From the NCBI GenBank assembly GCA_019639175.1, contig JAHBSK010000007.1, positions 164,552 to 228,551 of the forward strand: a stretch of DNA of 64,000 nt, in the 5' to 3' direction. Below, one piece after another: positions 8,409 through 15,725 of this stretch (the first letter of the stretch is position 1; the number at the start of each line of letters is the position of its first letter). Under the pieces are notes generated by a model. It did not search any database and had not been told where the DNA came from. It was given only the letters and a program-made list of their open reading frames with translations. The position numbers and the translations under genes were made by a program. Source of the DNA: Acidobacteriota bacterium. Lineage in GTDB: Bacteria > Acidobacteriota > Blastocatellia > Pyrinomonadales > Pyrinomonadaceae.

Positions 8409-9242
8409 CTACCTTGGCTGAGGTCGGGCCGGCCTGATCGATCTGATCTGGCGGCCGATGCCAAGACTGGAGAAATTGGAAACGCTCTGATTGAGTATTT
8501 CACAGCGTCCTCCAAAATTGGCGCCGGTGCAAACCTCCCAAACACCGCGTCCGATAGTGATGCTGCCCACGGTCCGTCGAATATTTCGCTGCGTTGACGA
8601 ATAATTGGTCGAGGTGCCGCGATAGTTTGTCTGGCTGAACACGACAATATATCCATCGTCGGGCCGTTCCGGTGTTGTGCTGCCAACAGGCCTTGCGGAA
8701 GCAACCCGCCGCCTCATGTTGAGTCCGGCGAGATTGGCCATGCTTTTGTCCACCCTAACGCACCGGCCCGTGTAGTTCACTCCGTCACACAACTCCCACA
8801 CGCCTCGGCCGACAGTGACGCTTTGGGCGGTTCTGTTGAGTGATGGCGACGGCCCGTTGATATTTGTCGGCGTTCCACGATAGTTGGGCTGACTGTACAG
8901 AACAATGTACGGGTTATTGACCGGCGTGCCTCCGCCGCCGCTGCGGCGGCGCATCGACGATATCATGTCATTCCACGAGTTTTGCCGCAGGTCACGTTCT
9001 TCACCGGAGACCACGACACATCTGCCCTGATAATTTGCGTGTTCGCATATTTCCCACAGTTCTCCCGGACCGACCTTCAGGCTCGATATCCGGTCGTTAA
9101 GGCCCGAGTCTGCAAGATTTGCGACGTCGCGCGTGTATGTCGCGCTTTTTCCCCTAAAATCCCTGTCCTCAAATACGGTTATTCCTTCGCCGCCCATTGC
9201 CCGTTCTTGGGCGTGAACTTCGTTCATGGTCGCCCATCCCAT
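8409..9242 (-). CDS. Secreted beta/gamma-crystallin repeat protein
   Basis: 277 aa in frame, made of three beta/gamma-crystallin domains, each with two Greek-key motifs. Domain 1 runs from ITVFEDRDFRGKSATY to GELWEICEHANYQGRCVVV, domain 2 from YIVLYSQPNYRGTPTNI to GVWELCDGVNYTGRCVRV, and domain 3 from YIVVFSQTNYRGTSTNY to GVWEVCTGANFGGRCEIL. The E-x-x-x-F/Y-x-G and cysteine pattern is regular. Such proteins often bind calcium. The in-frame start is at 9242, but a strong AGGAGGGG site and an ATG at 9292 open a different frame encoding MRRSYISIFMFTAALSL, a good signal-peptide core. A one-base insertion would fuse it to the mature frame ending in NEVHAQ. So a real frameshift or a sequence error is likely. 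Confidence 0.85.
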   Translation of the reverse strand: MGWATMNEVHAQERAMGGEGITVFEDRDFRGKSATYTRDVANLADSGLNDRISSLKVGPGELWEICEHANYQGRCVVVSGEERDLRQNSWNDMISSMRRRSGGGGTPVNNPYIVLYSQPNYRGTPTNINGPSPSLNRTAQSVTVGRGVWELCDGVNYTGRCVRVDKSMANLAGLNMRRRVASARPVGSTTPERPDDGYIVVFSQTNYRGTSTNYSSTQRNIRRTVGSITIGRGVWEVCTGANFGGRCEILNQSVSNFSSLGIGRQIRSIRPARPQPR

Positions 9243-9446
9243 AAAGATAATGCGGCCGTGAACATAAAGATAGAAATGTACGATCTTCTCATAACCCCTC
9301 CTGTGGTTCTGGTTGCAAGAATTGGTTATTTGTTGGTAATCTTACTATCATAGTTTACCCCTATTTCGAGCGTTGGCAATGACTATTTTCCCTTTTTTGA
9401 TTTTTTAGGGTCATGACTAGATAAACGTACGATAACGAAGATACGT

Positions 9447-9665
9447 TTAGGTTATGCCGGAACCAGTATTTTTTTCAGCCTGCACATCGACAGCCTTGAT
9501 CGCTGCCTGGAGCGAATCGACTTCCGGTTCGTCAAAATACACCTCGCCGCACTGTCTGCAAACGAAAGCCGGCACCTTGTCGAAGACCAGATGGTATCCG
9601 TTCCGGTCAACGTGAAAGGGAGCCGTGGTGCGTTCCATCTTTCCTTTGCAATACATACATTCCAT
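9447..9665 (-). CDS. YgiT/MqsA-type zinc-finger antitoxin
   Basis: 72-aa protein with two CxxC pairs, MECMYCKGKM and FVCRQCGEVYFD, around a KMERTTAPFHVDRNGYHLVFDKVPAFVC core, quoted here in pieces of the YgiT family (KMERTT, GYHLVFDKVPAFVC). The C-terminal helix SLQAAIKAVD is typical. No Xre DNA-binding domain follows, unlike full MqsA. It is placed 2 nt after the (frameshifted) DUF4258 gene, its usual toxin partner. Its last codons and stop share a 16-17 nt near-identical string with the end of korA, suggesting that the gene was fused to a korA 3' remnant. Confidence 0.82.
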   Translation of the reverse strand: MECMYCKGKMERTTAPFHVDRNGYHLVFDKVPAFVCRQCGEVYFDEPEVDSLQAAIKAVDVQAEKNTGSGIT

Positions 9666-9667
9666 AA

Positions 9668-9992
9668 TTATAACCTCACCCGGTAATCACCTGACCATTC
9701 ATCCTTGTCAGACAAATAAGCCGTAATAATAGCAAGATATTCGCTTTTTGGGGAACAAACAACGTGAATCGGGCTCAAGTCATCATCAAAACCAAGCATC
9801 AAATCAACTGTGGCCGCGAGCATCTTCCGGATAATCTTCGATCACTTCCCCGTTAAACACTAAGCGGCGAATGTCCGGCGTCGTTATCATGCGATCAGGC
9901 CGCGACATTTGCCGAATTGCATGCGGCAGAAAAAGAATTCGTCTATTCGCCGACTCTCGAACAATTTGTAAAATATCTTCGCCGTTGTTCAT
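9668..9992 (-). pseudogene. DUF4258 toxin gene, frameshifted
   Basis: The first frame from ATG 9992 gives NNGEDILQIVRESANRRILF, then LPHAIRQMSRPDRMIT and EVIEDYPEDARGHS, a DUF4258 start, and then meets TGA at 9804-9806. One base later the adjacent frame continues without a break: LMLGFDDDLSPIHVVCSPKS, then EYLAIITAYLSDKDEWSGDY, ending at 9668. Together they make a normal full-length DUF4258 protein of about 108 aa. The break is at about 9806-9812, likely loss of two bases or gain of one. DUF4258 proteins are RelE-like putative toxins paired with YgiT-type antitoxins, which follows at once. The module is thus probably inactive, unless this is a sequencing error. Confidence 0.82.
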
Positions 9993-10023
9993 TTCACGTT
10001 CAACCACCCGTTATCACAGATGG

Positions 10024-12021
10024 TTATGCCGAGAACCCTTTTATCTGCCTATAAATATTATCCGCAGTTATCGGCATTCCGTCGTAGTTTAGGACGGAGA
10101 TGAGCTTATCGGATAACCCGGTCGCTGCGGCTCCCGGTTCTGACAAGGCGGTGCCGAGTTCGATCATCATCAGGCTGCGAAATTGGGCGTCGCGGTTTTG
10201 CTCGATGACGAAAATGCGGTCGTGGGCATCGACGAAATCACGAAAGGCCCTCCCGAACGGGAACGCGCGTGGTCGCATTGCATCGAGGCAGATTCCGTCG
10301 GCTTTCAACAGTTCTAAGGCCTCCAACGCCGAATCAGTGGAGGTTCCGAAAAAGATCACGCCATCACTACACCCGGTCGCTACAGCTCCCGGTTCTGACT
10401 CAGCTTCTCCGCGTCTCTGTGGTTCATAGAGAACCGGTGCGGGAACGAGTTCTTTCGCCGTTTCCCATTTTTTCATGAGACGTGCCATGTTTCTGACATA
10501 CGCTTCGCTGTCTTCTGTATAGGCAGCATACTCATCGCGCGACGAACCTCGCGTGACAAAAGCTCCTTTGGTGGCGTGAATGCCGGGTAAAGTACGGTAA
10601 GGGATTCCGTCGTCATCAATATCCAAATAGCGGCCAAATTTTCCGCGAAACTGTTCCAGCGGCGGTTCAGGTGCGGCGTTATCGTTTGTCAGGGCATCAA
10701 GCTCTATGTTTCCGGGCAGCGGGCCTTCTCCGTTTCCATTGGAACCGTTCGAACCATTGCCCTTTGCCATAGCGGCATAGATCTTTTCAAGATGGTTTGC
10801 AGAAAGCAGTTTTCCCCGATCCCAGTTGCGGCTGTCGTCCCAAACGAGCGGCTCTGTGATGTGGTCGTTCATCCCGAGGTCAAGATCGGTCATGATAATG
10901 ACCGGCGTTTGCAGCCTTTCCGTCAGGTCAAACGCCGCCGCTGTTAATTCAAAACATTCTTTCGGCGTTGCGGGAAGAAGAAGCACATGTTTGGTATCGC
11001 CATGTGAAGCGTAGGCCGCACTGAGCAGATCGGATTGCTGTGTCCGCGTCGGCATTCCGGTCGAAGGGCCGGTTCGCTGAACGTCGATCAGAACGGTCGG
11101 CACCTCGGCAAAATAGCCGAGGCCGAGAAATTCCTGCATCAGAGACACACCCGGCCCGCTGGTTGCGGTAAACGCACGCGCTCCGTTCCACATCGCTCCC
11201 ATGACCATGCCGATAGCGGCAAGCTCGTCTTCGGCCTGGACGATGGCGTAATTGTTTTTGCCCGTTTCGGCATCAACGCGATATTTTTTTGCGTAGCTTG
11301 CAAAGGCATCGACGACCGATGTCGAAGGCGTTATCGGATACCACGCGGCGACGGTCGCACCGGCATATATCGCACCAAGCGCGCAGGCGGAATTACCGCC
11401 GAACAATATCTTGTCACCAAGCAGATCGCGGCGTTCGACACGAATATCGAGCGGACATTCAACATTTTCACGGGCATAACTGACGCCGATATTCAACGCC
11501 CGGATGTTCGGTTCTATCAGTTTTTCCTTGCCCTTGAACTGTTCTCCGACCAGCCCTTCAAACACGGAAAATTCTATGTCGAACAGGGCCGACAGCGCTC
11601 CGATATAAATGATGTTCTTGAAAAGCTGGCGCTGGCGGGCATCGGTAAACTCTGCGTTGCAGAGCGTCATCAGCGGAATTGGAATATGCGTGATGTCGTC
11701 GCGGTCATAACCCGGCGGCAGCGGTTTTGAACTGTCATAGAGAAAATATCCGCCGGGCTTTACATCGGCGTAGTCCTTTTTCATTGACTGAGGATTGACC
11801 GCAACCATCAGGTCAACGCCTTCGCGCCGCCCCAGACAGCCCTTTTCGCTCACCCGAGCCTCGTACCACGTCGGCAAACCTTGAATGTTCGACGGAAAGA
11901 TGTTCTTCGGCGTAACCGGCACACCCATCCGAAACACAGCCTTTGTGAACAAGGCATTGGCCGACGCCGAACCGGTGCCGTTAACATTCGCAAAGCGAAC
12001 TACAAAATCGTTTATCTGCAT
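10024..12021 (-). CDS. korA: 2-oxoacid:ferredoxin oxidoreductase, fused gamma-alpha subunit
   Basis: 665 aa. The N-terminal 190 residues form the gamma (POR-type CoA/redox) domain: VRFANVNGTGSASANALFTK, then VMVAVNPQSMKKDYADV. The alpha domain begins at about residue 210 with ILFGGNSACALGAIYAG and AAWYPITPSTSVVDAFASYA. It continues with QAEDELAAIGMVMGAMWNGA, RAFTATSGPGVSLMQEFLGL and VLIDVQRTGPSTGMPTRTQQ, all hallmarks of KorA. The C-terminal Rossmann-like domain has VIEQNRDAQFRSLM. It pairs with KorB to interconvert a 2-oxoacid and its acyl-CoA with ferredoxin. TA modules abut both ends: RelE stops 5 nt before its ATG, and a DUF4258 gene starts 31 nt after its stop. Confidence 0.93.
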   Translation of the reverse strand: MQINDFVVRFANVNGTGSASANALFTKAVFRMGVPVTPKNIFPSNIQGLPTWYEARVSEKGCLGRREGVDLMVAVNPQSMKKDYADVKPGGYFLYDSSKPLPPGYDRDDITHIPIPLMTLCNAEFTDARQRQLFKNIIYIGALSALFDIEFSVFEGLVGEQFKGKEKLIEPNIRALNIGVSYARENVECPLDIRVERRDLLGDKILFGGNSACALGAIYAGATVAAWYPITPSTSVVDAFASYAKKYRVDAETGKNNYAIVQAEDELAAIGMVMGAMWNGARAFTATSGPGVSLMQEFLGLGYFAEVPTVLIDVQRTGPSTGMPTRTQQSDLLSAAYASHGDTKHVLLLPATPKECFELTAAAFDLTERLQTPVIIMTDLDLGMNDHITEPLVWDDSRNWDRGKLLSANHLEKIYAAMAKGNGSNGSNGNGEGPLPGNIELDALTNDNAAPEPPLEQFRGKFGRYLDIDDDGIPYRTLPGIHATKGAFVTRGSSRDEYAAYTEDSEAYVRNMARLMKKWETAKELVPAPVLYEPQRRGEAESEPGAVATGCSDGVIFFGTSTDSALEALELLKADGICLDAMRPRAFPFGRAFRDFVDAHDRIFVIEQNRDAQFRSLMMIELGTALSEPGAAATGLSDKLISVLNYDGMPITADNIYRQIKGFSA

Positions 12022-12026
12022 AGTGA

Positions 12027-12320
12027 TCAGCGCTGCAATCCGAAGTCAGGATGCCGTTTCTGGTGTCGAACTGAGGTCACCCTTATCAAGCTCTTGCTGG
12101 CGATTCTGTAAACTATTTGATATGGAAAACGATCGAGATTGGCACAACGGAGATCTTTGGCTTCAATTCGATACGCTTCGGGGTTTAACTTTATTCTTTC
12201 AATTTTCGATTCCAGTTGATCGATAAAATCTTCCGCGACCTTTGTTCCCGCTTCTCTCAGGTAATAATCAAGTGCCTGCTTCACGTCGCGTTCGGCGGCG
12301 GAACTTAATGCGGCTTTCAT
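12027..12320 (-). CDS. RelE/ParE family toxin
   Basis: 97 aa with a RelE/ParE fold signature: SSAAERDVKQALDYYLREAG, VAEDFIDQLESKIERIKLNP, CANLDRFPYQIVYRIASKSL and RVTSVRHQKRHPDF. The final H-Q-x-R-x-P pattern fits ParE/RelE toxins. It overlaps the antitoxin by 4 nt and ends 5 nt before korA. Members inhibit gyrase (ParE) or cut mRNA at the ribosome (RelE); which applies here cannot be told by eye. Confidence 0.87.
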   Translation of the reverse strand: MKAALSSAAERDVKQALDYYLREAGTKVAEDFIDQLESKIERIKLNPEAYRIEAKDLRCANLDRFPYQIVYRIASKSLIRVTSVRHQKRHPDFGLQR

Positions 12321-12544
12321 AGGCGAATGTATTTTCTAAGCGACGTGAAAAAATCTTCCTCGGTCATCACGGATTCAGGGTTATCATCCATTTCTTTATC
12401 CCGTCGCAAAGCCTCCTCTACCCAATCTTCATCACCATCGACAAAAGGCGATGGCAGCGAAGCGATAAGTTTTTCCGCCAACTTTGCCCGTTCGGAATCT
12501 GAAAGTTTAAGGGCTAATTCTTCCGCATCTGCAACTACCGACAT
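12317..12544 (-). CDS. Putative addiction-module antitoxin (TIGR02574-like)
   Basis: 75 aa: ADAEELALKLSDSERAKLAE, then KLIASLPSPFVDGDEDWVEE and ALRRDKEMDDNPESVMTEED. This is the standard addiction-module component, with an N-terminal helix pair and an acidic tail. AAGGAG lies 7 nt upstream of the ATG. It pairs with the overlapping RelE/ParE toxin. It is paralogous to the orphan antitoxin at 12694-12921, with which it shares the DRA/ERA-L-x-x-K-I/L and MD(D/E)NP(E/D)S motifs. Confidence 0.85.
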   Translation of the reverse strand: MSVVADAEELALKLSDSERAKLAEKLIASLPSPFVDGDEDWVEEALRRDKEMDDNPESVMTEEDFFTSLRKYIRL

Positions 12545-12604
12545 AACAATTCTCCTTTTGTAACTATACCACTAGCAAAACCCATAAACCCAGTCGATGC
12601 TGTT

Positions 12605-12697
12605 TCCTACCTTGGTCACGCTCATCCGAAACACGCCCTTAACAAACAAAGCATTTGCCGACTCCGAATGGACAGCGAAATTTAGCTGAATGTTCAT
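12605..12697 (-). pseudogene. Degenerate copy of the korA 5' end
   Basis: On the minus strand it begins with ATG at 12697 and reads MNIQLNFAVHSESANALFVK, then GVFRMSV. Intact KorA has SASANALFTKAVFRMGV in the same place. Over 45 bp (12623-12667 against 11926-11970) there are 36 identities and no gaps; a segment between the ATG and this block is deleted relative to korA. The remnant ATG overlaps the stop of the upstream 12694-12921 gene as ATGA, which probably preserves the original upstream junction of korA. The RelE module was inserted between this remnant and the present korA. Confidence 0.87.
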
Positions 12698-12921
12698 TGT
12701 CTGACAAATGGGAACCGTTCAGAGATCATATCGTCCAACTGTTTCATCGAAATTGTCGAATCCGGATTCTCATCCATCTCCCGATCACGCCGACGTGCCT
12801 CAGCCGGTCCGCCGTCATCGGCATAAAGCGGCAATGAACGAAGTATCTTTCCAACTAATTCAGCCCGATCCTTTTCCGACAGACTAAATACCAATTTCTC
12901 TGCTTCTGCTATTGCTGACAT
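12694..12921 (-). CDS. Orphan addiction-module antitoxin
   Basis: 75 aa from ATG 12921, which has AGGTG at a good distance; another ATG at 12939 is less well placed. The sequence IAEAEKLVFSLSEKDRAELV, then GKILRSLPLYADDGGPAEAR and RRDREMDENPDSTISMKQLD is an addiction-module component like its neighbour at 12317. No toxin gene follows; the korA remnant does. It is therefore an orphan antitoxin, perhaps left after an earlier cargo lost its toxin, and may still neutralise RelE-type toxins. Confidence 0.8.
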   Translation of the reverse strand: MSAIAEAEKLVFSLSEKDRAELVGKILRSLPLYADDGGPAEARRRDREMDENPDSTISMKQLDDMISERFPFVRQ

Positions 12922-12961
12922 ATCTTTCACCTGGAACAATTATATCACTGACATAGCCTGC

Positions 12962-13342
12962 TTACTCCACACTCCGCAATATCTTTTCCGTCTTTTTCCC
13001 TTTTGCGAGTTTGTCCAGCCAGCGTATCTTTTGCATCAAAGAGTCTTCGATGTCCTCGACGCGGCCGCAGACGATGTCTTTGATCAGGGATGCGTTCGGG
13101 TTGAATTTCGGGGCCTTTTCGTAAAAGTCGCGAAAGCTCGTCCGCTTCTCTATCCGTTTTGCAAGTCCGGCCTTCGTGTATCCCGTCAGCCAGCGGATAC
13201 ATTCCTCAATCTTTTCCTGCGTCCGCCCTTTCTTCTCCGCCTTCACCACGTAATGCAGATAAACAACCGCCAAACTCTGTCGTTTGGTAAATATCACCCC
13301 TAAACCGAGCGTTACCCGTCGTGTCCGCGTAACTTTGTCCAT
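12962..13342 (-). CDS. DUF2200 family protein
   Basis: 126 aa. The core [20 protein letters not shown] followed by [20 protein letters not shown], then [20 protein letters not shown] and [20 protein letters not shown], is a clear DUF2200 match. The function is unknown; the family is widespread, basic and soluble. The N-terminus is about 15 residues longer than usual and lacks the expected M-x-F-x-x-V start, so translation may begin inside. There is no visible Shine-Dalgarno site. It lies 15 nt after the TRIC channel gene on the same strand. Confidence 0.85.
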   Translation of the reverse strand: MDKVTRTRRVTLGLGVIFTKRQSLAVVYLHYVVKAEKKGRTQEKIEECIRWLTGYTKAGLAKRIEKRTSFRDFYEKAPKFNPNASLIKDIVCGRVEDIEDSLMQKIRWLDKLAKGKKTEKILRSVE

Positions 13343-13357
13343 ACTGCAAAGATCGCT

Positions 13358-14029
13358 TTACCCCGATTTCTCCGGCTGTTCCTCGGCCACGTCGGCAACC
13401 GGCAGCGTCCATCGGCGGCGTACGGCCAGCATCCGCAAGGCAAAGGTGACGGCGATGCCCAGAACAGCAGCCATAACCGGAGATCCCCCAAAATGCACGG
13501 TCACAACAACCACACTTGCTCCCGCCAGAGCGGCCACGGCGTAAAGTTCGCCGGGGTGAAACACGCTCGGCGTTTCGGTGACGAGCATGTCCCGCAGTAT
13601 TCCGCCGCCAATGCCGCTCAGAACACCGAGGATCGGGGCCATTACGGGGCTAAGGTTAAATGCAAGTGCTTTCTGCGTTCCGGTCACAGCAAAAAGAGCA
13701 AGGCCCGCGGCATCGAACACAAGCAAAAGGTTCCTTAGGCGAACGGCCTTTCTTATCTGCCGATATTCGAGGAATATCACCAGCCCTGCCGCCATCGAAA
13801 CGGCCAGATAGAGCCAGGTACTCAATGCGGCGGGCGGCGTCGCTCCTATCAGCAGATCGCGTGTGATGCCGCCGGCCGTACTTGCTGCAAATGAAAGCAC
13901 GAGGACGCCAAAAAGATCGAAATGCCGCCGAACGCCCGCTATCGCGCCGCTCACGGCAAACGCGAACGTCCCGACAACGTCGATGACCGTTACCGTGTTA
14001 GCAAGATAGCCCTCAAATGTCACGGCCAT
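13358..14029 (-). CDS. TRIC-type cation channel family protein (UPF0126)
   Basis: 223-aa membrane protein with two homologous UPF0126 halves of three helices. Half one has IDVVGTFAFAVSGAIAGVRR and FAASTAGGITRDLLIGATPP; half two has FDAAGLALFAVTGTQKALAF and GVLSGIGGGILRDMLVTETP. The paired GG-x-x-RD motifs are diagnostic. Prokaryotic members form homotrimeric cation-permeable channels related to TRIC. A short charged tail (EEQPEKSG) is cytoplasmic or periplasmic. It is located among TA modules in the interrupted kor region, with no evident metabolic link. Confidence 0.88.
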   Translation of the reverse strand: MAVTFEGYLANTVTVIDVVGTFAFAVSGAIAGVRRHFDLFGVLVLSFAASTAGGITRDLLIGATPPAALSTWLYLAVSMAAGLVIFLEYRQIRKAVRLRNLLLVFDAAGLALFAVTGTQKALAFNLSPVMAPILGVLSGIGGGILRDMLVTETPSVFHPGELYAVAALAGASVVVVTVHFGGSPVMAAVLGIAVTFALRMLAVRRRWTLPVADVAEEQPEKSG

Positions 14030-14066
14030 AAAAGATCAAGACCTGCCGGCGCTGAGATTCAAGATC

Positions 14067-14411
14067 TCAGGTTATTCTCACTTTTGTTTCGGTTGCTGTG
14101 ACAAACTGGTTCGGAAGTTTTTCCCGGTAACCGGCGAGTAATCGACTTAATATTTCTATCTTATTGGCCGAACGCTCATCAGCAAGACGAAGAAAGATAA
14201 CCCCATGATGTTCGCGTCCTTCGCGAAAGATCATTTCGCCGAAATCCCTGTCATTCGTTATCAATATCCAATTTCCATCGAATGCCTTGGATAAAACTTT
14301 GTCATCCGCCAGTCCTTGAGCCTCGTCGAATACAGAAAAGACCTCGTGGCCCTGTCCACGAAGCCATTCGGCTACGGCAGGGCCTGTGCATTCGTCAACC
14401 AGGAACCGCAT
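14067..14411 (-). CDS. DUF5615 PIN-like toxin
   Basis: 114 aa from the ATG that shares one base with the DUF433 stop (TGATG). MRFLVDECTGPAVAEWLRGQ with D6-E7, then GLADDKVLSKAFDGNWILIT and NDRDFGEMIF, is the DUF5615 pattern with the acidic residues kept. HHGVIFLRLADERSANKIEI completes the domain. DUF5615 is a Mut7-C-like PIN nuclease usually paired with DUF433. Its upstream partner is present and overlapping, so this is a standard TA pair. Nuclease activity is inferred. Confidence 0.86.
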   Translation of the reverse strand: MRFLVDECTGPAVAEWLRGQGHEVFSVFDEAQGLADDKVLSKAFDGNWILITNDRDFGEMIFREGREHHGVIFLRLADERSANKIEILSRLLAGYREKLPNQFVTATETKVRIT

Positions 14412-14659
14412 CAGGCCATCTCCACGGTCAACGGCATGAATTCCGTGCGGCTCAGGGACTCTCCGGCAAAGAGCAGGCATGCCTGAATGTCTTCAATGGT
14501 CAATCCTTTGTACTCATCAACAATTTCAGAGGTTGTCGCGCCGTGGGCCAAAAGGCCAAGGATGAACTCGACAGACAAACGGGTTCCCCTTATCACCGGC
14601 TTACCGGTAAGAACCTTTGGGTTAAGCGTTATCCGTTCGAGCAATGCTTTGTCGGTCAT
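14411..14659 (-). CDS. DUF433 family antitoxin
   Basis: 82 aa. RITLNPKVLTGKPVIRGTRL, then SVEFILGLLAHGATTSEIVD and EYKGLTIEDIQACLLFAGE, is the winged-helix DUF433 domain including the G-K-P-x-I-x-G-T-R motif. AAGGTGAT lies before the ATG with proper spacing. It is the antitoxin and likely autorepressor for the downstream DUF5615 toxin. Confidence 0.87.
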   Translation of the reverse strand: MTDKALLERITLNPKVLTGKPVIRGTRLSVEFILGLLAHGATTSEIVDEYKGLTIEDIQACLLFAGESLSRTEFMPLTVEMA

Positions 14660-14732
14660 AAGATCACCTTTTCATATTTTAGCATCATTTCCATTTCTTT
14701 CGATCTGCACTAAATTGCCTGCCAATTTGGGG

Positions 14733-14818
14733 CCGTATTTGACCTCACCGGCTTTGGTTACGTTGTACCAGAACCGCTGCATGTCCCAGGCGGCGGTTGG
14801 GCAGCGTTCGACGCAGAG
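14733..14818 (-). pseudogene. Copy of the 3' end of the GltD-like gene
   Basis: 86 bp that match 15751-15836, the last part of the GltD-like gene, at 80 of 86 positions without gaps. On the minus strand it encodes [20 protein letters not shown], then TKAGEVKYG, against [20 protein letters not shown] and TKAGKVKYG. Most differences are silent third positions, so this copy diverged as a working gene before being stranded. After it the sequence drifts (PKLAGNLVQI) with no early stop. It lies immediately downstream of dinD and marks the far border of that insertion. Confidence 0.92.
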
Positions 14819-14832
14819 ATGAGGTTTTATTT

Positions 14833-15675
14833 TTAGGATTTCAATTTTTTTGTTCCTTTCAACACGGACTTTGTTTCGCTGTCTAGTTTTCTTCGCAGTT
14901 TACTTGCGTCTTCCGCGGCTGGCAGTTGTTCCGGCTTCACGCCGCGCTCGTGGAGAATTTTTCTCACCGCGCGATTATTTTCTACATGTTCGGTCGAGAT
15001 CGTGCTTTGGCCGCGAAGGTCCTTTTCGATTACGTTGTGGCTTGTCAGCTCAGTTGCAAAATCCTTTGCCTTGATCGTAAGTGTCGGCAAGAAGTCAGCA
15101 AGCGGACGCCCTTTTGGGACATTCAACTTAGCTTTCATTTGATTTGTTGAATAGCCGCCAAATAATGCCTCGTCGCCTTTGCTTCGAATGATTGCAAATC
15201 CTTGCCCATCAACACCTCGCTCATAAATAATTCCGGACAGATTCTTCTCTGACGTTGATAATTTATCTCTTGCAGAAACACGTTCGACATCGAGCAATCG
15301 TTTTTCTATGATCTCCTGTTTTCGCGTTTGCACGGCGAAATACGTTTGAGCGAAGGCAATCTCCGGTTTTGAAGGGTCGCCATTCTGTGCGATCAGATAA
15401 CAGGCATAGCGGGTCAGAGCAACATCCTCGACATCACGAACAGCGTCGTTTGCGAGTTGAATTTGCTTCTTGACCGCAGCGAAGTGATTTCGTATATCTT
15501 CGCCGGCGTTCGTAGCAGATTCTTTGGCCTTGTCAATCGCGTTTTGAAAATTCCGCCATTCCTTGTAGCCCAGGATCGCTTGTAAGTCACGGGCGCTCCA
15601 GCACTCTATGCCGTCGAGTTGGTAACATGCATCTTCAAACTTAGCTAACAATTCTATTAGTAACTCAGTTTTCAT
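14833..15675 (-). CDS. dinD: DinD family protein (DNA-damage-inducible protein D)
   Basis: 280 aa, close to the size of E. coli DinD (about 274). The N-terminal BRO-like domain has [20 protein letters not shown] and [20 protein letters not shown], then [20 protein letters not shown]. The C-terminal part has [20 protein letters not shown] and [20 protein letters not shown], essentially the family signature. In E. coli DinD is SOS-induced and reported to inhibit RecA late in recombination. I chose ATG 15675; the open frame upstream overlaps the GltD-like gene. A perfect 28-bp palindrome lies 20 nt upstream. It is cargo between the intact GltD-like gene and its 3' remnant. Confidence 0.9.
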   Translation of the reverse strand: MKTELLIELLAKFEDACYQLDGIECWSARDLQAILGYKEWRNFQNAIDKAKESATNAGEDIRNHFAAVKKQIQLANDAVRDVEDVALTRYACYLIAQNGDPSKPEIAFAQTYFAVQTRKQEIIEKRLLDVERVSARDKLSTSEKNLSGIIYERGVDGQGFAIIRSKGDEALFGGYSTNQMKAKLNVPKGRPLADFLPTLTIKAKDFATELTSHNVIEKDLRGQSTISTEHVENNRAVRKILHERGVKPEQLPAAEDASKLRRKLDSETKSVLKGTKKLKS

Positions 15676-15695
15676 ATATGTCTGTATCAAAATGA

Positions 15696-15723
15696 AACAT
15701 ATTGTTGGTGTCAACAATATGTT
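15696..15723. promoter_or_regulatory. Perfect 12-bp inverted repeat, probable dinD operator
   Basis: AACATATTGTTG (15696-15707), spacer GTGT, CAACAATATGTT (15712-15723). It occupies the 50-nt gap between the GltD-like stop and the dinD ATG. With no T run it is unlikely to be a terminator. The position and symmetry suggest a binding site for a damage or antirepressor regulator controlling dinD. It does not match the E. coli LexA box (CTGT-N8-ACAG). Confidence 0.6.
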
Positions 15724-15725
15724 CC

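Noticed and set aside
9422..9449. Inverted repeat TAAACGTA-N12-TACGTTTA after YgiT as an MqsA-type operator
   Set aside because: It lies downstream of the antitoxin gene and overlaps its stop, not upstream of a promoter; at best a weak hairpin.
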